Shown here one piece after another: positions 13,792 to 24,541 of a DNA stretch of 64,000 nucleotides. Made by a program: the position numbers and the translations under genes. The first letter of the stretch is position 1; every line of letters begins with the position of its first letter. The DNA comes from Phaeosaccion multiseriatum (Eukaryota > Ochrophyta, other classes). Location of the stretch: contig OZ218959.1 in assembly GCA_965112735.1 (NCBI GenBank), forward strand, positions 1 through 64,000. The letters run 5' to 3'. Below the pieces are notes generated by a model. That model did no database searches. It was not told the DNA's origin and saw only the letters and a list, made by a program, of their open reading frames with translations.

Positions 13792-13944
13792 AGCCCATTG
13801 CTAGAAGTCGAACCCCCCCCCCCCACCGCACATAGTGGAGAGAAGTAACTCGCAGTCTGGGAATCAGACTAATGGGTGCAAGCCGGTACCAGTTTTCGCC
13901 GAAAAACACACTTTTTTCACAAGCTACAGCCAGGGTTCGAACTC

Positions 13945-14031
13945 TGTTAGAAGTCGTGCTTTTGCTAGACTGGTACCTACCCTCTGAATTCAGACCGGGA
14001 GGTACCAGTCTAGCAAGCACGACTTCTAACA
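13945..14031. repeat. 89-bp palindrome, copy 2
   Basis: Same palindrome family. The right arm lacks two bases of the A run (TAGCAAGCAC instead of TAGCAAAAGCAC). Confidence 0.85.
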
Positions 14032-14207
14032 AGCCCATTGCTAGAAGTCGAACCCCCCCCCCCCACCGCACATAGTGGAGAGAAGTAACTCGCAGTCTGG
14101 GAATCAGACTAATGGGTGCCAGCCGGTACCAGTTTTCGCCGAAAAACACACTTTTTTCACAAGCTACAGCCAGGGTTCGAACTCGCAATGGCCTTGTTAG
14201 AAGTCGT

Positions 14208-14315
14208 TGTTAGAAGTCGTGCTTTTGCTAGACTGGTACCTCCCGGTCTGAATAAATAAAATAAATAAAATTCAGACCGGGAGGTACCAGTCTAGCAAAA
14301 GCACGACTTCTAACA
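14208..14315. repeat. palindrome, copy 3, with extended AT-rich loop
   Basis: Same arms, but the centre carries an added AATAAATAAAATAAATAAAA tract between the two halves of the loop. A partial extra arm start (TGTTAGAAGTCGT at 14195) precedes it in tandem. Confidence 0.8.
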
Positions 14316-14478
14316 AGGCCATTGCGAGTTCGAACCCTGGCTGTAGCTTGTGAAAAAAGTGTGTTTTTCGGCAAAAACTGGTACCGGCTTGCACCCATTA
14401 GTCTGATTCCCAGACTGCGAGTTACTTCTCTCCACTATGTGCGGTGGGGGGGGGGGGTTCGACTTCTAGCAATGGGCT

Positions 14479-14567
14479 TGTTAGAAGTCGTGCTTTTGCT
14501 AGACTGGTACCTCCCGGTCTGAATTCAGAGGGTAGGTACCAGTCTAGCAAAAGCACGACTTCTAACA
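14479..14567. repeat. 89-bp palindrome, copy 4
   Basis: Full-length copy closing the insertion; its outer end forms the junction with the ACAT duplication. The central asymmetry is reversed compared with copy 1. Confidence 0.85.
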
Positions 14568-14986
14568 ACATCCGAAGTCAATGTCGCTATCTCCGAGGTC
14601 AATGTCGCGTGTAGATCGCCCATCTCCGAGGTCACTGTTGCTTGTAGATCTCGTAGAGCCCGCCGAGACGCCCATTCCTCTGGCCTTGTCTGTAGGCCAG
14701 GTCGCACCGAAATGGTGTTCGGGAGCGGGAGGCTACCCCCAGACCCCGCTGGGCTCTGCATGGGCAATCGCCCGCTCTCCGTCGCAGGAACATTCGATAC
14801 GCTGTCTCCGCCTGAGCCTCCAACGCTATCAGCGAAAAGCCCGATCGGGCTGCTACCCTCCACTGCAGCAGCTATCCCTTCCGATGGCTGGGCCACTCCA
14901 CCCGATGATGCCTCGTCCCCAGCGTCATCTCCACGATCAATGGTGTCCCCTTCGGGCGGAACGGAAAGGTTGGAATAATCCGCCAT

Positions 14987-15360
14987 GCCCTCCCCCCGTG
15001 ACGCGAAACGCGGCAGAAGAAACGCCCAGCGACAGGGATTGTGCTGCAGAAGAGAGAGGTCGACTCACTTCGTCGTTGCCACGTGTGGGGCCGCTACCTT
15101 CCTCTGCCTAAGAGTAAGAAGGTACCCCCAAGCTGAGCGCTGCGTTCCGGTCCCAATGTGGGGAGAAGATACCAATGCTAGTACCAAGTGTATTAATAAT
15201 AGAGACTATCCCACCCTAAGACCCTGGACAGCCTCCTTGTTTAAAGGAGAGCTATCCACTTGGTCTATACGGGTTCAGGAGTGCGGAGGGGCCAACCAGG
15301 CCCTCAAAAAGGCCGCGTCCCACATCATTGACTTACTACTCTGCCTACCTAATAATACGT
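14987..15360. other. presumed leader/LTR region of the gypsy element, borders unresolved
   Basis: No convincing gene. By position this should hold the untranslated leader and 5' LTR of the minus-strand gypsy element. Without a second LTR copy in the window I cannot define its ends or a primer-binding site. Confidence 0.35.
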
Positions 15361-15559
15361 AATTGAGCCTGTCCCACCTCTACCACAGGAGAGTCGGCGA
15401 CGGGAGGGAGAAGGCGAGGGCAGAAGTTCAACGCAAAGGTATCAATCGCTTTCGGCTGTTTGTTCATGTCACAAGGAGAGACTCGAGTTTGTGCCGTACC
15501 CTCTTCTTCTTCGATGTCTGGAAAGCACTCAGACAAGAATTGGGGGGAAAGCCAGCAGG

Positions 15560-15930
15560 ACAAACGCTGCGTCGTGCATGCTCCTCTCTTGCCTAGCCCT
15601 TGAGCAAGCCCTGTGATGGGACTGCTCCCCGCTTCGTGGCCCGCGCCACTCGTGCCTTGCCGGTGCAGCAGCTCTGGCAGGACGTACATGTAACGCGAGG
15701 TCACATGGTCGTTCCCTCGCCTCCATGCCCCCTGCATCCAGATGCCGTCCATCCCATTCAGCCAGCCGAGTCATCCTCCTTGCGTAGTAGCTAGCCCGTC
15801 AAAGTCTGATACCGCGGCGGTGCCTCGCGTGGTGAGCAGCACGTTGGAGGGCATAATGTCGTTGTGGGGGTGAAGGAAGTACAGCTCAGCCAATACGTCC
15901 CTCAGAATCTGTGAGGCGCTGACGGTATAC
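15560..15930 (-). pseudogene. protein kinase relic
   Basis: On the minus strand, about 15797-15893 encodes a stretch resembling the eukaryotic protein kinase catalytic loop and activation segment: LHPHNDIMPSNVLL followed by VSDFD. The normal HRD.K..N becomes HNDIMPSN and DFG becomes DFD, so the catalytic Lys and the DFG Gly are lost. Further along, in another frame, a YM..PELL-like stretch (about 15640-15690) resembles the APE region. Substitutions at core residues plus a frame change indicate a decayed fragment. No family can be assigned. Confidence 0.45.
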
Positions 15931-16148
15931 GGAAGCGGAGACCCGCTCAATGGAGAGCGAGGGTTGGAAAGGGATAGGCCCAGCTCTTTGCGGCTCCCGT
16001 CAGTGCTCTGCGCGAGGGCAGATCGTGCGCGGCTCCAACTGCCCACTGCCTCGCGGCTTGCAGGACACACCACCCCGGAAACCACGAAACAGCAATGGCG
16101 TTATAAATGACTATATGGGACGAAGGAGCACAAAAAAGAATCAAAATA

Positions 16149-16762
16149 TCAAAAAATCAAAATATAAATATTGATTATAATCAAAATCCACTCTTTCTCT
16201 CGTCGTTGTCGCCACTGTCGTCTATACTGCTGTCGACTCCTCCAGCTTTTTATACAGTTGTAGCCGTCGTTGTTTTTGCCGTCATCGCCGTCCTCATCTT
16301 CCTCATCATAATCGTTGTCTTCCTCCTCTTCGTAAGTCTCATCACCATCATCATGGGCATCATCATCCTCGTCTCTGGCAGGACAGACGCAAGAGAGAAG
16401 ACATGTAAGGAGTGGTTGTGAGACAAGCATGGTTGAGAGCACGCGAAGGAGAAGAGGTGCATGGGGAAGCTCGTATTCGCAAAGCACTTACTTGTCGATG
16501 AAGTCGTTGTAGTTGTCGTAGTCGTTGCCGTCGTCGTCGTCGTCATCATCACGTGACCATGGTTCGTGACTCCCACAGAAAGTTGATGATGACGGCCCCG
16601 CAGTTTCGCTATCGCTATCGTTGCTGCTGCTATCGACCCGCAAGCGGTCTTTGTACTTCGCTGAGGGCTTCCTGTCTGTGTCGTAAATGTCGTCGTCCTC
16701 TTGCTCGTTATTATTGTCACCCTCTTCCTCGTCGTTGTAGTCGTCGTCACCATCGGCGTCGT
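16149..16762 (-). CDS. acidic Asp/Glu-rich protein, 3' exons only
   Basis: Two exons are readable on the minus strand: 16762-16492 and 16374-16149, joined over a 117-bp intron (donor GTAAGT, acceptor CTGCCAG) with the phase preserved. The encoded stretch is extremely rich in Asp, Glu and Asn, with a short Arg-rich then hydrophobic C-terminus ending in IYILIF. The acceptor ATGACAG at 16763 implies further exons upstream (toward 17150) that I could not resolve; a 17-nt micro-exon near 16900 is possible. No domain is recognised. The sequence is low complexity, so it may be a fortuitous ORF. Confidence 0.3.
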
Positions 16763-18796
16763 CTGTCATGATACACGGACGCAAGGAAACAAGTAGAGGG
16801 TGGTTGAGCGACTAGGATGCAAGAGATAAGAGCTGCATGACAACGTGGTTGTCAGAGGAGCAGAGCATATAAACGTATCATAAGGCACCGTACCTTGAGA
16901 GACAAACACGCTAGTAACAAGAGATACAGAGACAGAGAGAAGCAGAAAAAAAGCACAGCATCAAAATACATAAAAACGACGAGGCAACGTACCTGTTGTC
17001 ATCAGCGGTACCACCCGAGCTGTCCACGGTGGCATGGTTAGTGACAGCCCATGAAAATGCCGTATGGGCCCTTGTGCGGCCTCATTTGCGCCCTCCTTTG
17101 GGCGCAGTCGGAGCGGAGACAAAACACTGTCAACGCACTGACGGTCTGAGCACACGTGTGCTCACCAAAGCGGATGAGCTTCTCGAATGGCTCGCCGGAA
17201 GAGGAGTAACAGCTGTCGCTATTGCTGCCAGAGGCGGGGCCATCGCGAGAGCAACTGCTTGCGTAGTCGTTCTCGGCGGAAAGATGGAGGAAGGATCAAG
17301 AGAGGTGGGATTACAGAGAGAGAAAGAAAAAACAGAGAGCGAGAGAGAGAGAACAGCAGAACACCCAGCTCTTCAGTCCTTCTCCCTTGTTTACACCCCC
17401 TCTATTCTCTTCACTTGTCTTACTACATGGGAAGCCAATTGGCCAAGGAGAATAGACTAAAAAGTGACAATAGAAAAAACGCATGCAGCAAGACCCCCTG
17501 GGAAAATAAAGGGAAATTTGAAATTTGTTTTATTATTTCTTTTTTTCTTTCCCTCTGTAAATGGCTCTTCCCTACTTCCTTTCCTTTCCTACATCCGCGC
17601 TCCCTGTCAAGCATGAATGAGTACTACGTAGTAATGAAGTACCGGGTTCAAATCCTATCTGCGCTCCTGTTCTTGACGCATGGCAAGCCCAAATCGGCGT
17701 GAGCGTCATAGTGAATAGTCCAGACACAGCAGGCATCACCACTGCTGTCTCCACCTTCAGCTCTACCCCTAAACCTGCCCCCCCTCTTGCACCGTGTTTA
17801 GCCTACGACACTACGTACATGGTGTCCGAAGGAGAGACAGAGTAAGCGGCAGAGAGTCCTAAGGAGTGGGTTTCCCTTCTTCCTCCCCCTTCCCCTAATG
17901 CACGTGACAACCCCAGTTATGCGGTGCCTCACCTTCCGGCCTTTAGGACTACGGCTGCAGTACACCCCACTTTCATACACCTTGCCCTGCAGACTAAGCA
18001 AAAACACAAAACAGGAGGGAAAGACTGCGACTCCTCAATAATACCTCAACCTCATCAAATCATCGATAATCTTTACCTTCCAGCTGTGTCGCCGTCACGC
18101 AGTGACAGATGATGAAATCAGCTTGCAAAGGGGCGGGCCCGCAAGGTTGCTAGCACCCTGTGTAAATGAGGAAGGAGGACGAGGGGAAAGAGAAAGAAGA
18201 AAAAAAATATTGTGAAAGATTCAACACAGCCAATTTCCTTACCATCACATGCGTAGGTCCCACCTTTCGCGGTGTGTTACGGCGCGGATCTTCATCGCAG
18301 CGTCCGGGCGTGTCTTTGTCTGTCTCGGTCCCTCCAATGCACGCGCTCCCGCTCACTGTGGTTGTGCACAAATTTCAGCAATAATGCATTGTAATAGAAA
18401 ATGGTCTCGCGGCGCTCCTGTCCTTGGTCGGTCTCATGATCGTCATAAGCACAGTCCCGACTTCATATGAACCCAACTTCCAATGCCGGCATATATGTAC
18501 TCTTCCGCCAGTAAAAGGTTAAAGGAGAGGAAGAAGAAAGGAGGATATTTTGATTGTTTCAAGTCCTCTCTCAGTTTCAGTTGACTATATCGCCACCAAA
18601 TCCCAAATCCAGCCCGACATCCGATAGCTTTATAGAAAGAAGCGGGTCCGGTATCGTACTCGGAGGAGGAGGTAGATTGGGAAGGCAAGAGTCACTGTGT
18701 GTGGTGGAGTGTGTGCGGAGAAGAGAGGATCAGCGGCGTTTTTTTTTCTTCCCCCTTGGCTTGACACCCTGTCCAAAAGCAACTTTATCCAAGAGC
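16763..18796. other. gene-poor stretch
   Basis: Apart from possible upstream exons of the acidic ORF (to about 17155), I see no supported gene. A short plus-strand stretch near 17190-17260 encodes a Cys/His pattern resembling a gag zinc knuckle with one extra residue. Position 17642 has a tRNA B-box-like GGTTCAAATCC without the rest of a tRNA. Otherwise nothing recognisable. Confidence 0.4.
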
Positions 18797-19121
18797 ATGC
18801 GGGTGCTCATGCTTTTGCTGCTGGGGGTGGTAGCCCATCTTGGGCTGGCCTTCAATTCCGGCGGACGGGCGTTTAACATTGGCGGGCCTCACTCCCCCGC
18901 CGCCGAAGCTCCCACCAGGAGCATCATGAAGTATGGTAAGAGAAGAGGTTGGGAGGGGCTGGCGCTTTTGGGCTTGGTGAGATTTCTCTCGCCTCTTCTC
19001 TCTCTCTCTCCTCTGTCTCTATCTCGCTGAGTTTGTCTCTGTCTCAACTGCGTTGAATCCCCCCTTTGTATGGGCAGGTGGTGTGTCGGTATGGGCGTTT
19101 GGTATTACTCTCTTCCCCTGT

Positions 19122-19122
19122 T

Positions 19123-19208
<86 letters not shown>

Positions 19209-19210
19209 CC
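19122..19210. repeat. (TC)n microsatellite in the ATPase intron
   Basis: About 85 bp of CT dinucleotides with rare G or T interruptions inside the first intron. It gives rise to Leu/Ser-only reading frames that are not genes. Confidence 0.9.
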
Positions 19211-20941
19211 TGTGTCTCCCTCCCCTTCAGTCCGTGCTCCTCTCTGTCTCCCTCCGCAATACTGGTTTAGTGGGGTAGTGTTGCCCTTCTATACTTTGGC
19301 ATCACTCTGGGGCTCTCATCTAAGTGTATGTGCTCTCTGTCTTTGCCGCGCTTTCTTCCTGTCTTGTCGGCTTTGAATTCCCATGCTGTGCCGGTCTGAC
19401 CTGCCCGCACACCCTGTGTCCTATGCCCATGTTGTGCTCCTTTGCTTCTTCGCAGGCAGTGACTTCGTCCCTGCTGGGCCTTGTACGGCGTGCCAGCAGC
19501 CCTCAAGAGCATTGCACTCCCACAGGGGCCGGGCCGTAGCGAGTGGCCCGTGGCGAAGACCGAGTCGTGGTATGTCTTCGGCTCTGTATATGAAGCAGAA
19601 TAATGGAGAGCCTCCCTCGAGGCGGTGGGATGGTGCGTGCCATGGCGTGGGCTTGTAGGGAAGAAGGTATGCTCTCGTGCTGCTCACTCACGGCAGGGTT
19701 TTGCTCGTTTCGTTTCAGGCACAGAGAGGCTTCCTCTCATCAACAACGGCGTCTACCTGAACACATTGAAGAAGTACGTCTGTGAAGAACCTATTGACCA
19801 AGTCCTGATGGTGTGGGGCCGCAAGTCGGTGGGCAAGACCCGCACCATGCAGGAGGCCATCAAGGAGTGGAGAACAGAGGGGAGGCTGGTCGTGGAGATC
19901 AACTTGAATGGGCCCAAGAACCTGAAGGACCTTCCTGACCTATTTTGGACCGAGTTCTTTAAGGGGGACCAGGAAGTAGGCGGAGACACCAAAACCACCT
20001 TGCGTGAAACCATGTCCTTCATACGGTACCGGGGAAGTAAGCGCAAGACTGGGGCGTGGAGGGCGTTGTGGAAAAGTATTGTTTTTCTTCCGAAACTCAT
20101 AGTCTTAGCGACGACAGCGATGGGTCGGGACGATGCGTCAGCTGCGGCCGAGACTGCCGCTGGACGTATTGTGGAGCGTCTTGAGAACTTGCCAGAGCCT
20201 AACCGTTACACGAGGCTGCTGGAGGTGTTGGAGGCAAGGGCAAAGAAGGGCACTAAGCCAGTTTTGCTCGTCATCAGGGATGTTCAAAAGCTTGTCACAT
20301 TGCGCGAAGGCGGGGAGAGAGCGGCAGGAAAGGCTATTTTCGAAGCTCTGTTCACCAACTTCGAGCAGCGGAGAGAGGGAACCTCTAGCGTTCCCGTCAT
20401 CATCGAGACCTCCGAGTACCTCTGGACCGACCTCCGAAAGTACGTCAATTCTGCGCCGGAGTCGTTTAAGGCCATAGAGGTGACGCTGTGGCCCAAGGAG
20501 GAGGCGCGCAGGGAGCTCGTGCGAGATGCGGAGCATCTCAAGAACGGCAAGCGCATCGAGTTTTTTACCGCAGATGAGTTTGAGCAACTGTGGGATGTGG
20601 TGGGGGGGCATGCGGGAAAGGTCTCTGACGTGCACTCCAGCCTCCGCCTGGGCATGACTCTGAAGGAGGCCCTGGATCTCGAACTGCTTGAAGCGGCGGG
20701 GGCGCTAGACGCCATCCTGACTAGTCAGGAAGGAGACGACTTTGCAGTTTTTCTGGAAGTGGCGGGAGGGGATAGGGGTGACGCAAAGTTTGCTGCCAGG
20801 GCTTGCCGCCTGCGCGTGCTGAAGAAGCTGGATGGGTCACCTCCGGAACTTTTGCGCAGTGATGTGACGGACACAAAGGAAGATCTCAGCATTGAGTACC
20901 TGCTTCAGAAGAATGTTCTGTGGTATGATGTGAGGAGCGAG

Positions 20942-21127
20942 TGTTGTGATAAGTATCGCCATTTGTGACTGAGCACTATATCGACGTACAATATCGATGT
21001 GGATATCGATATTCATGTATGGCCACGGCCATCACTTCCTTGAATGCATCTCTCAGTAGGTATTATTAATACACGAGTTGACACTACTCTAGCTTGTCCC
21101 TGTCATCGTAGAGGAGATATCGCAACA
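20942..21127 (+). repeat. Copia 5' LTR
   Basis: 186 bp, starts TG and ends CA. Contains several TATCGAT/ATCGATA inverted motifs near 20981-21010. Confidence 0.9.
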
Positions 21128-21240
21128 CGACAGCTGTCGCGACACTCCACAGCTAGCTGGTTCTACGTAGTCGGCGACGGCACACAGGCGAGTTTTGGTC
21201 GGATAACTCAAGTGAGAGAGAAGGAGTCCTTTCGTTAGCC

Positions 21241-22056
21241 ATGCCAGGCGCGGAAGAAGAAGGCGTTGAAAAGGCGGACGCAGCGGCGCCCGTCAGTGCG
21301 AGTTCCGCGATAGAAGGAGACGCACAGCAGCAGATGGCTGAAATGATGGAAAAGATGATAGCGGCAGCGTTGGCCAAACACATCACACAGCAAGGAGTGC
21401 CCACGGCAGCGGCCGCAGCACCAGTCACTATCTCCTCAGTCGGAGGAACAGTGACCCCCAGCGGGGGGGGGAGTACAGCACAGCAGCTGCTAGAACTCAC
21501 GTTCAAGCCGAAGAACAATGAGTTTGACAAGAAGTTGGAATCGGAGGGAGTGATGCCTCTCTTGCGATTTATGCGAGCGGTCACGGATCACATAGGGGGG
21601 ATGGGGGCAAAGGCATTCTTGGTGGATAGTGATAAGATCCCCAACGCAGACGACGCCTCCCGGGACTCTAAGTATGCCCTGACGTTCAGTCTGTACCAAC
21701 AGACGGGCCTCAAGATTTTGGAGGCCATTCCCTCGGACATGAGGGATGCCATAGAAGAACGCACTCGCACAGCGCGGTTCCAAGTGGACCTGGTACTATT
21801 GATGCAGGCAATCAAGGAGGCAGTGATGGGGAGCACGCAGTCACAGCGACAAGAGTTTCTCACCTCCGAGATGCACGATCTGAGGCCAGGGGTGGGGGAG
21901 ACGGGACTTGCCTACCTCAACAAGTTTCTCCAACTCAACGTGTTGATGACGGAGGAGCAGCTTCCTATGTCCTACTCCATCATCAAGGACAAGTTCCTCA
22001 GGCGTATGGGGCAGAGATGTGGAAAGTCGTGCTTAGACCTCCACGAAACGGACTAG
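21241..22056 (+). pseudogene. Copia gag, 5' part, interrupted
   Basis: ATG at 21241, 113 bp after the 5' LTR. The protein begins with an Ala/Glu-rich region, then a helical gag-type domain (about residues 75-258). The true gag sequence ends near 22017; the last residues to 22056 come from the inserted element. The frame resumes at 30602, and joining there keeps it open, so gag was intact when the inner insertion occurred. Confidence 0.8.
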
Positions 22057-22232
22057 ACACACAGATAAGGTAGCAGCACCCCAAAGCTAGCCTGACAGCC
22101 GGCCTTGTATCTATTAGCTTATCTATGCACTGTCCTAAACGACCACCTACAGGAGGATAGTGAGAAACGGGCACCGTTTCTCACTGCGTTGCCTAGGCCT
22201 GGGCCACTGACATACGACTGACTTTCCACATC
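22016..22232. repeat. terminal-inverted-repeat element (MITE-like), copy 1
   Basis: Ends GATGTGGAAAGTC and GACTTTCCACATC are inverted repeats. The interior holds a shorter hairpin, GTGAGAAACGG...CCGTTTCTCAC. Homologous to 34471-34826. Confidence 0.65.
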
Positions 22233-22496
22233 CCCGTCAGCCATCCCTGCACTTCTAACACTCCCCTGACAAGACTGTTGCGTGTCCCCACGCAACTCAA
22301 GCGTTTTCACCTACTGAAGCTACACTGTAGCAAACCCCTTTATGCTGCTTCCAAAAAAACCGGATGAGAAATATGCAAAACTCACCCACCAGTGTGTGAC
22401 GTGGCACTCCACAGGTCACCCTGCCACACACCTGCCACGGCAGGGTGAGAAAGCCCAAGGCCTCAAACTCACCCTCCGTGGCTGCGCACGACTGCG

Positions 22497-23774
22497 CTAG
22501 CGCTGGCTCGTCCCCACCGTCACCTGCTGTCCCAGCTTTGCAACCGTACGAGGCACTCCATGCGCGGCCTGCTCCGTTTCCAATTGCTGCAGCCGATCCT
22601 TCAGAGAGTGAGGAGTCCCGTCCCACCAGTCCGGAGGATCCGCTTTAAACTCCTGCTGCCACCGGCGCTGCCTTGCCGGATCACACTTCATCGCGTCAAT
22701 CTTCTGCTGCAACTGGCGCTCCCGCTCCAGCTGCCGCTCTGCCGGATCACTGGCCCCGTCGGGCCTTACCTTGCGCTTCTTCGACCGCCGCCCCCTCCTC
22801 TTTGGCCGCGCACCAACTTCGGTAGTGGAACCAAGACCACTGAGAACACCATTCACCCGCACTACAGGCTGAGCCACAGCCCGCAGTGCGTCCTCCCGCT
22901 CTTGCCAGTCCCGCACTTGCTGTACCCGCGTGCTCTCCGCTTGAGCCTGCGTGCGTACCTCTTGCAGCTTGCGCTGAGCTTCCTCAGCCAAGGCAGCTTG
23001 CTGCGCCTGCTGCCGTCTCTCTTTCTCCCCGACGCGGCGCCTCTCCACCCGCTCCTGAGCCGCACACACACGCGCCCGCTCCAACTGTTCCTCCTCCAGC
23101 CAAACAGACTCGCGCTCCTGCCGCTCCCGCTCGAGGACCGCAGCAGACACTGACCCCTCTGCAAGCGTGACGCCAGCCTGCTCTACCTGCTCCTCCTGAG
23201 CCTGCGCTTGCGCCACCCGAAGCAGAGACTGCGCCGCGGCCGCCACCGTCAGCTCTAGCGTCTGCAACTCCTTCGAGGCTCTGCGCTGTGCTGCCTGCCC
23301 TGTCGTCGTCACGGCCTTCACCAGCTGAGCAAGGACGCGCTTGTATTGCTCAGTGCGCTGCACAAGCGTCACCACCACCTGGGAAGCTGTACCCAAGCCG
23401 TACCGCTTCCCTGCATCCACCATCTTCCTCACCATGGCTCCGGTGGTCGGTTCGGTAGGGCAGCGAGAGAGACAGTGCTCCTTCTTGCAGTGAAAGCACG
23501 AAAAGACTTGCCCTGCCCCACAGTCGACCTTAGATCGTTTCTGCTTGCTGCCCGACCCCACCTGTGCAGCAGCTACCTGCACCTCCGACTGCTGCCTTGG
23601 ATCCCGACCCAATAGCTGGCCCAGTAGCACCGGAAGTGCTGCAAGGTCCATCCTGATTCCATGCAGCTCCTCCATCAACCGATTGACCATGTCGTGATCC
23701 CCCATCGGTTCCTCCTGGGACCAGCCAGTACGCTTACTCTGTGCCAGCCGATCGCCGCGCCATGCCGGCATCAT
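22497..23774 (-). CDS. gag-like coiled-coil protein with zinc knuckle
   Basis: A 425-aa minus-strand frame. The N-terminal third contains CFHCKKEHCLSRC, a CX2CX3HX4C zinc-knuckle variant that is also found in the gag of the nested chromovirus. The middle, about residues 150-300, is a long Gln/Glu/Arg-rich predicted coiled coil (repeated REERER-like stretches). The C-terminus has a basic cluster (GRRSKKRKVR) and a W.QEF..DPP.WWDG stretch. No protease or RT accompanies it. It is probably the gag of a non-autonomous retroelement captured in the composite insertion. A 185-bp piece of its coding region is duplicated in inverted orientation at 24516-24541 plus 30321-30478. Confidence 0.5.
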   Translation of the reverse strand: MMPAWRGDRLAQSKRTGWSQEEPMGDHDMVNRLMEELHGIRMDLAALPVLLGQLLGRDPRQQSEVQVAAAQVGSGSKQKRSKVDCGAGQVFSCFHCKKEHCLSRCPTEPTTGAMVRKMVDAGKRYGLGTASQVVVTLVQRTEQYKRVLAQLVKAVTTTGQAAQRRASKELQTLELTVAAAAQSLLRVAQAQAQEEQVEQAGVTLAEGSVSAAVLERERQERESVWLEEEQLERARVCAAQERVERRRVGEKERRQQAQQAALAEEAQRKLQEVRTQAQAESTRVQQVRDWQEREDALRAVAQPVVRVNGVLSGLGSTTEVGARPKRRGRRSKKRKVRPDGASDPAERQLERERQLQQKIDAMKCDPARQRRWQQEFKADPPDWWDGTPHSLKDRLQQLETEQAAHGVPRTVAKLGQQVTVGTSQR

Positions 23775-23829
23775 CCCTCTTGCTGCGCCTCTGCAGCTGC
23801 TCCCTCCGAGCGTGCCTAATTATGCCTGA

Positions 23830-24371
23830 TATCCGTGCCTGCTGCTGCTGCTGCTGCCTCTGCAGCTGCTGCGGTATCCAACACCTGCTGCTGCGCCCCC
23901 TGCCTCTCCAGCCAAGCCTGCTGTATCTCCTGCCGCTAACCTCTAAATCAGCGGTCCCCTCTGATTAAGTATAGCGGATACCCGTGCCTCCTGCTGCTGC
24001 CCCTGCAGCTGCTGTATCCAATCCTTTGCTGCTGCCCCTGCAGCTGCTCGCCAATCCTTCCGTGCCTCCTGCTGCTGCCCCTGCAGCTGCTCCTTGCAAT
24101 ATCCCTAGCTACCTCTTGCTGCCGATCCACGGTAGCGCTGCTGTGCCACTCTTTCAAAGCCAAGCAATAAATTCTCCCACCGGTTCCCAAGCAAAGCCAA
24201 GCCAAGCAAAGCTAATTAAGCTAAACGCCCCTGACGGAGCAAGCTGTGGCGTGTCCGTGCCTTGGACACTAACCAAAAACGTCCACGTGCTAGTCTAGCG
24301 CACGATGAACTCAAAGCCTCCCTCTGCTGAGCCTATTGGTCAAGTGCCAAGCTGTCTTCGAGCTTTGGGGT
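23830..24371. repeat. imperfect tandem CTGCTGCCCCTGCAGCTGCT units
   Basis: Between the gag-like ORF and the second TIR copy. About four to five imperfect units mixing CCTGCTGCTGCCCCTGCAGCTGCT with CCAATCCTT spacers occupy 23830-24110; the remainder, with an AAGCCAAGC run, shows no gene. Confidence 0.6.
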
Positions 24372-24515
24372 TGTGGAAAGTCGTGCTTAGACCTCCACGA
24401 AACGGACTAGACACACAGATAAGGTAGCAGCACCCCAAAGCTAGCCTGACAGCCGGCCTTGTATCTATTAGCTTATCTATGCACTGTCCTAAACGACCAC
24501 CTACAGGAGGATAGT
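24372..24515. repeat. TIR element, partial copy 2
   Basis: 144 bp closely matching 22018-22164 (TGTGGAAAGTCGTGCTTAG...GGAGGATAGT) but ending before the inner hairpin. With copy 1 it forms direct repeats flanking the gag-like ORF. Confidence 0.8.
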
Positions 24516-24541
24516 CTGCGCAAGCTGCAAGAGGTACGCAC

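Larger units (their letters stand above)
13703..14567. mobile_element. foldback cluster of palindromes and C-tract units inserted in gag
   Basis: An 865-bp insertion that begins TGTTAGAAG and ends CTTCTAACA and is flanked by the 4-bp repeat ACAT (13699-13702 and 14568-14571). It alternates four ~89-bp palindromes with three copies of a ~150-bp unit. Each unit has a run of C, a block ending in GGTTCGAACTC, and stretches such as CCGGTACCAGTTTTCG. Two units are direct and the third (14320-14470) is inverted. No protein is encoded. Confidence 0.8.

Noticed and set aside
17187-17320. Plus-strand zinc-knuckle protein
   Set aside because: The CCHC spacing has one extra residue and the rest of the frame is low complexity; too weak to annotate as a gene.
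17610-17690. Possible tRNA at a GGTTCAAATCC B-box-like site
   Set aside because: No acceptor stem, A box or anticodon arm could be folded around it.
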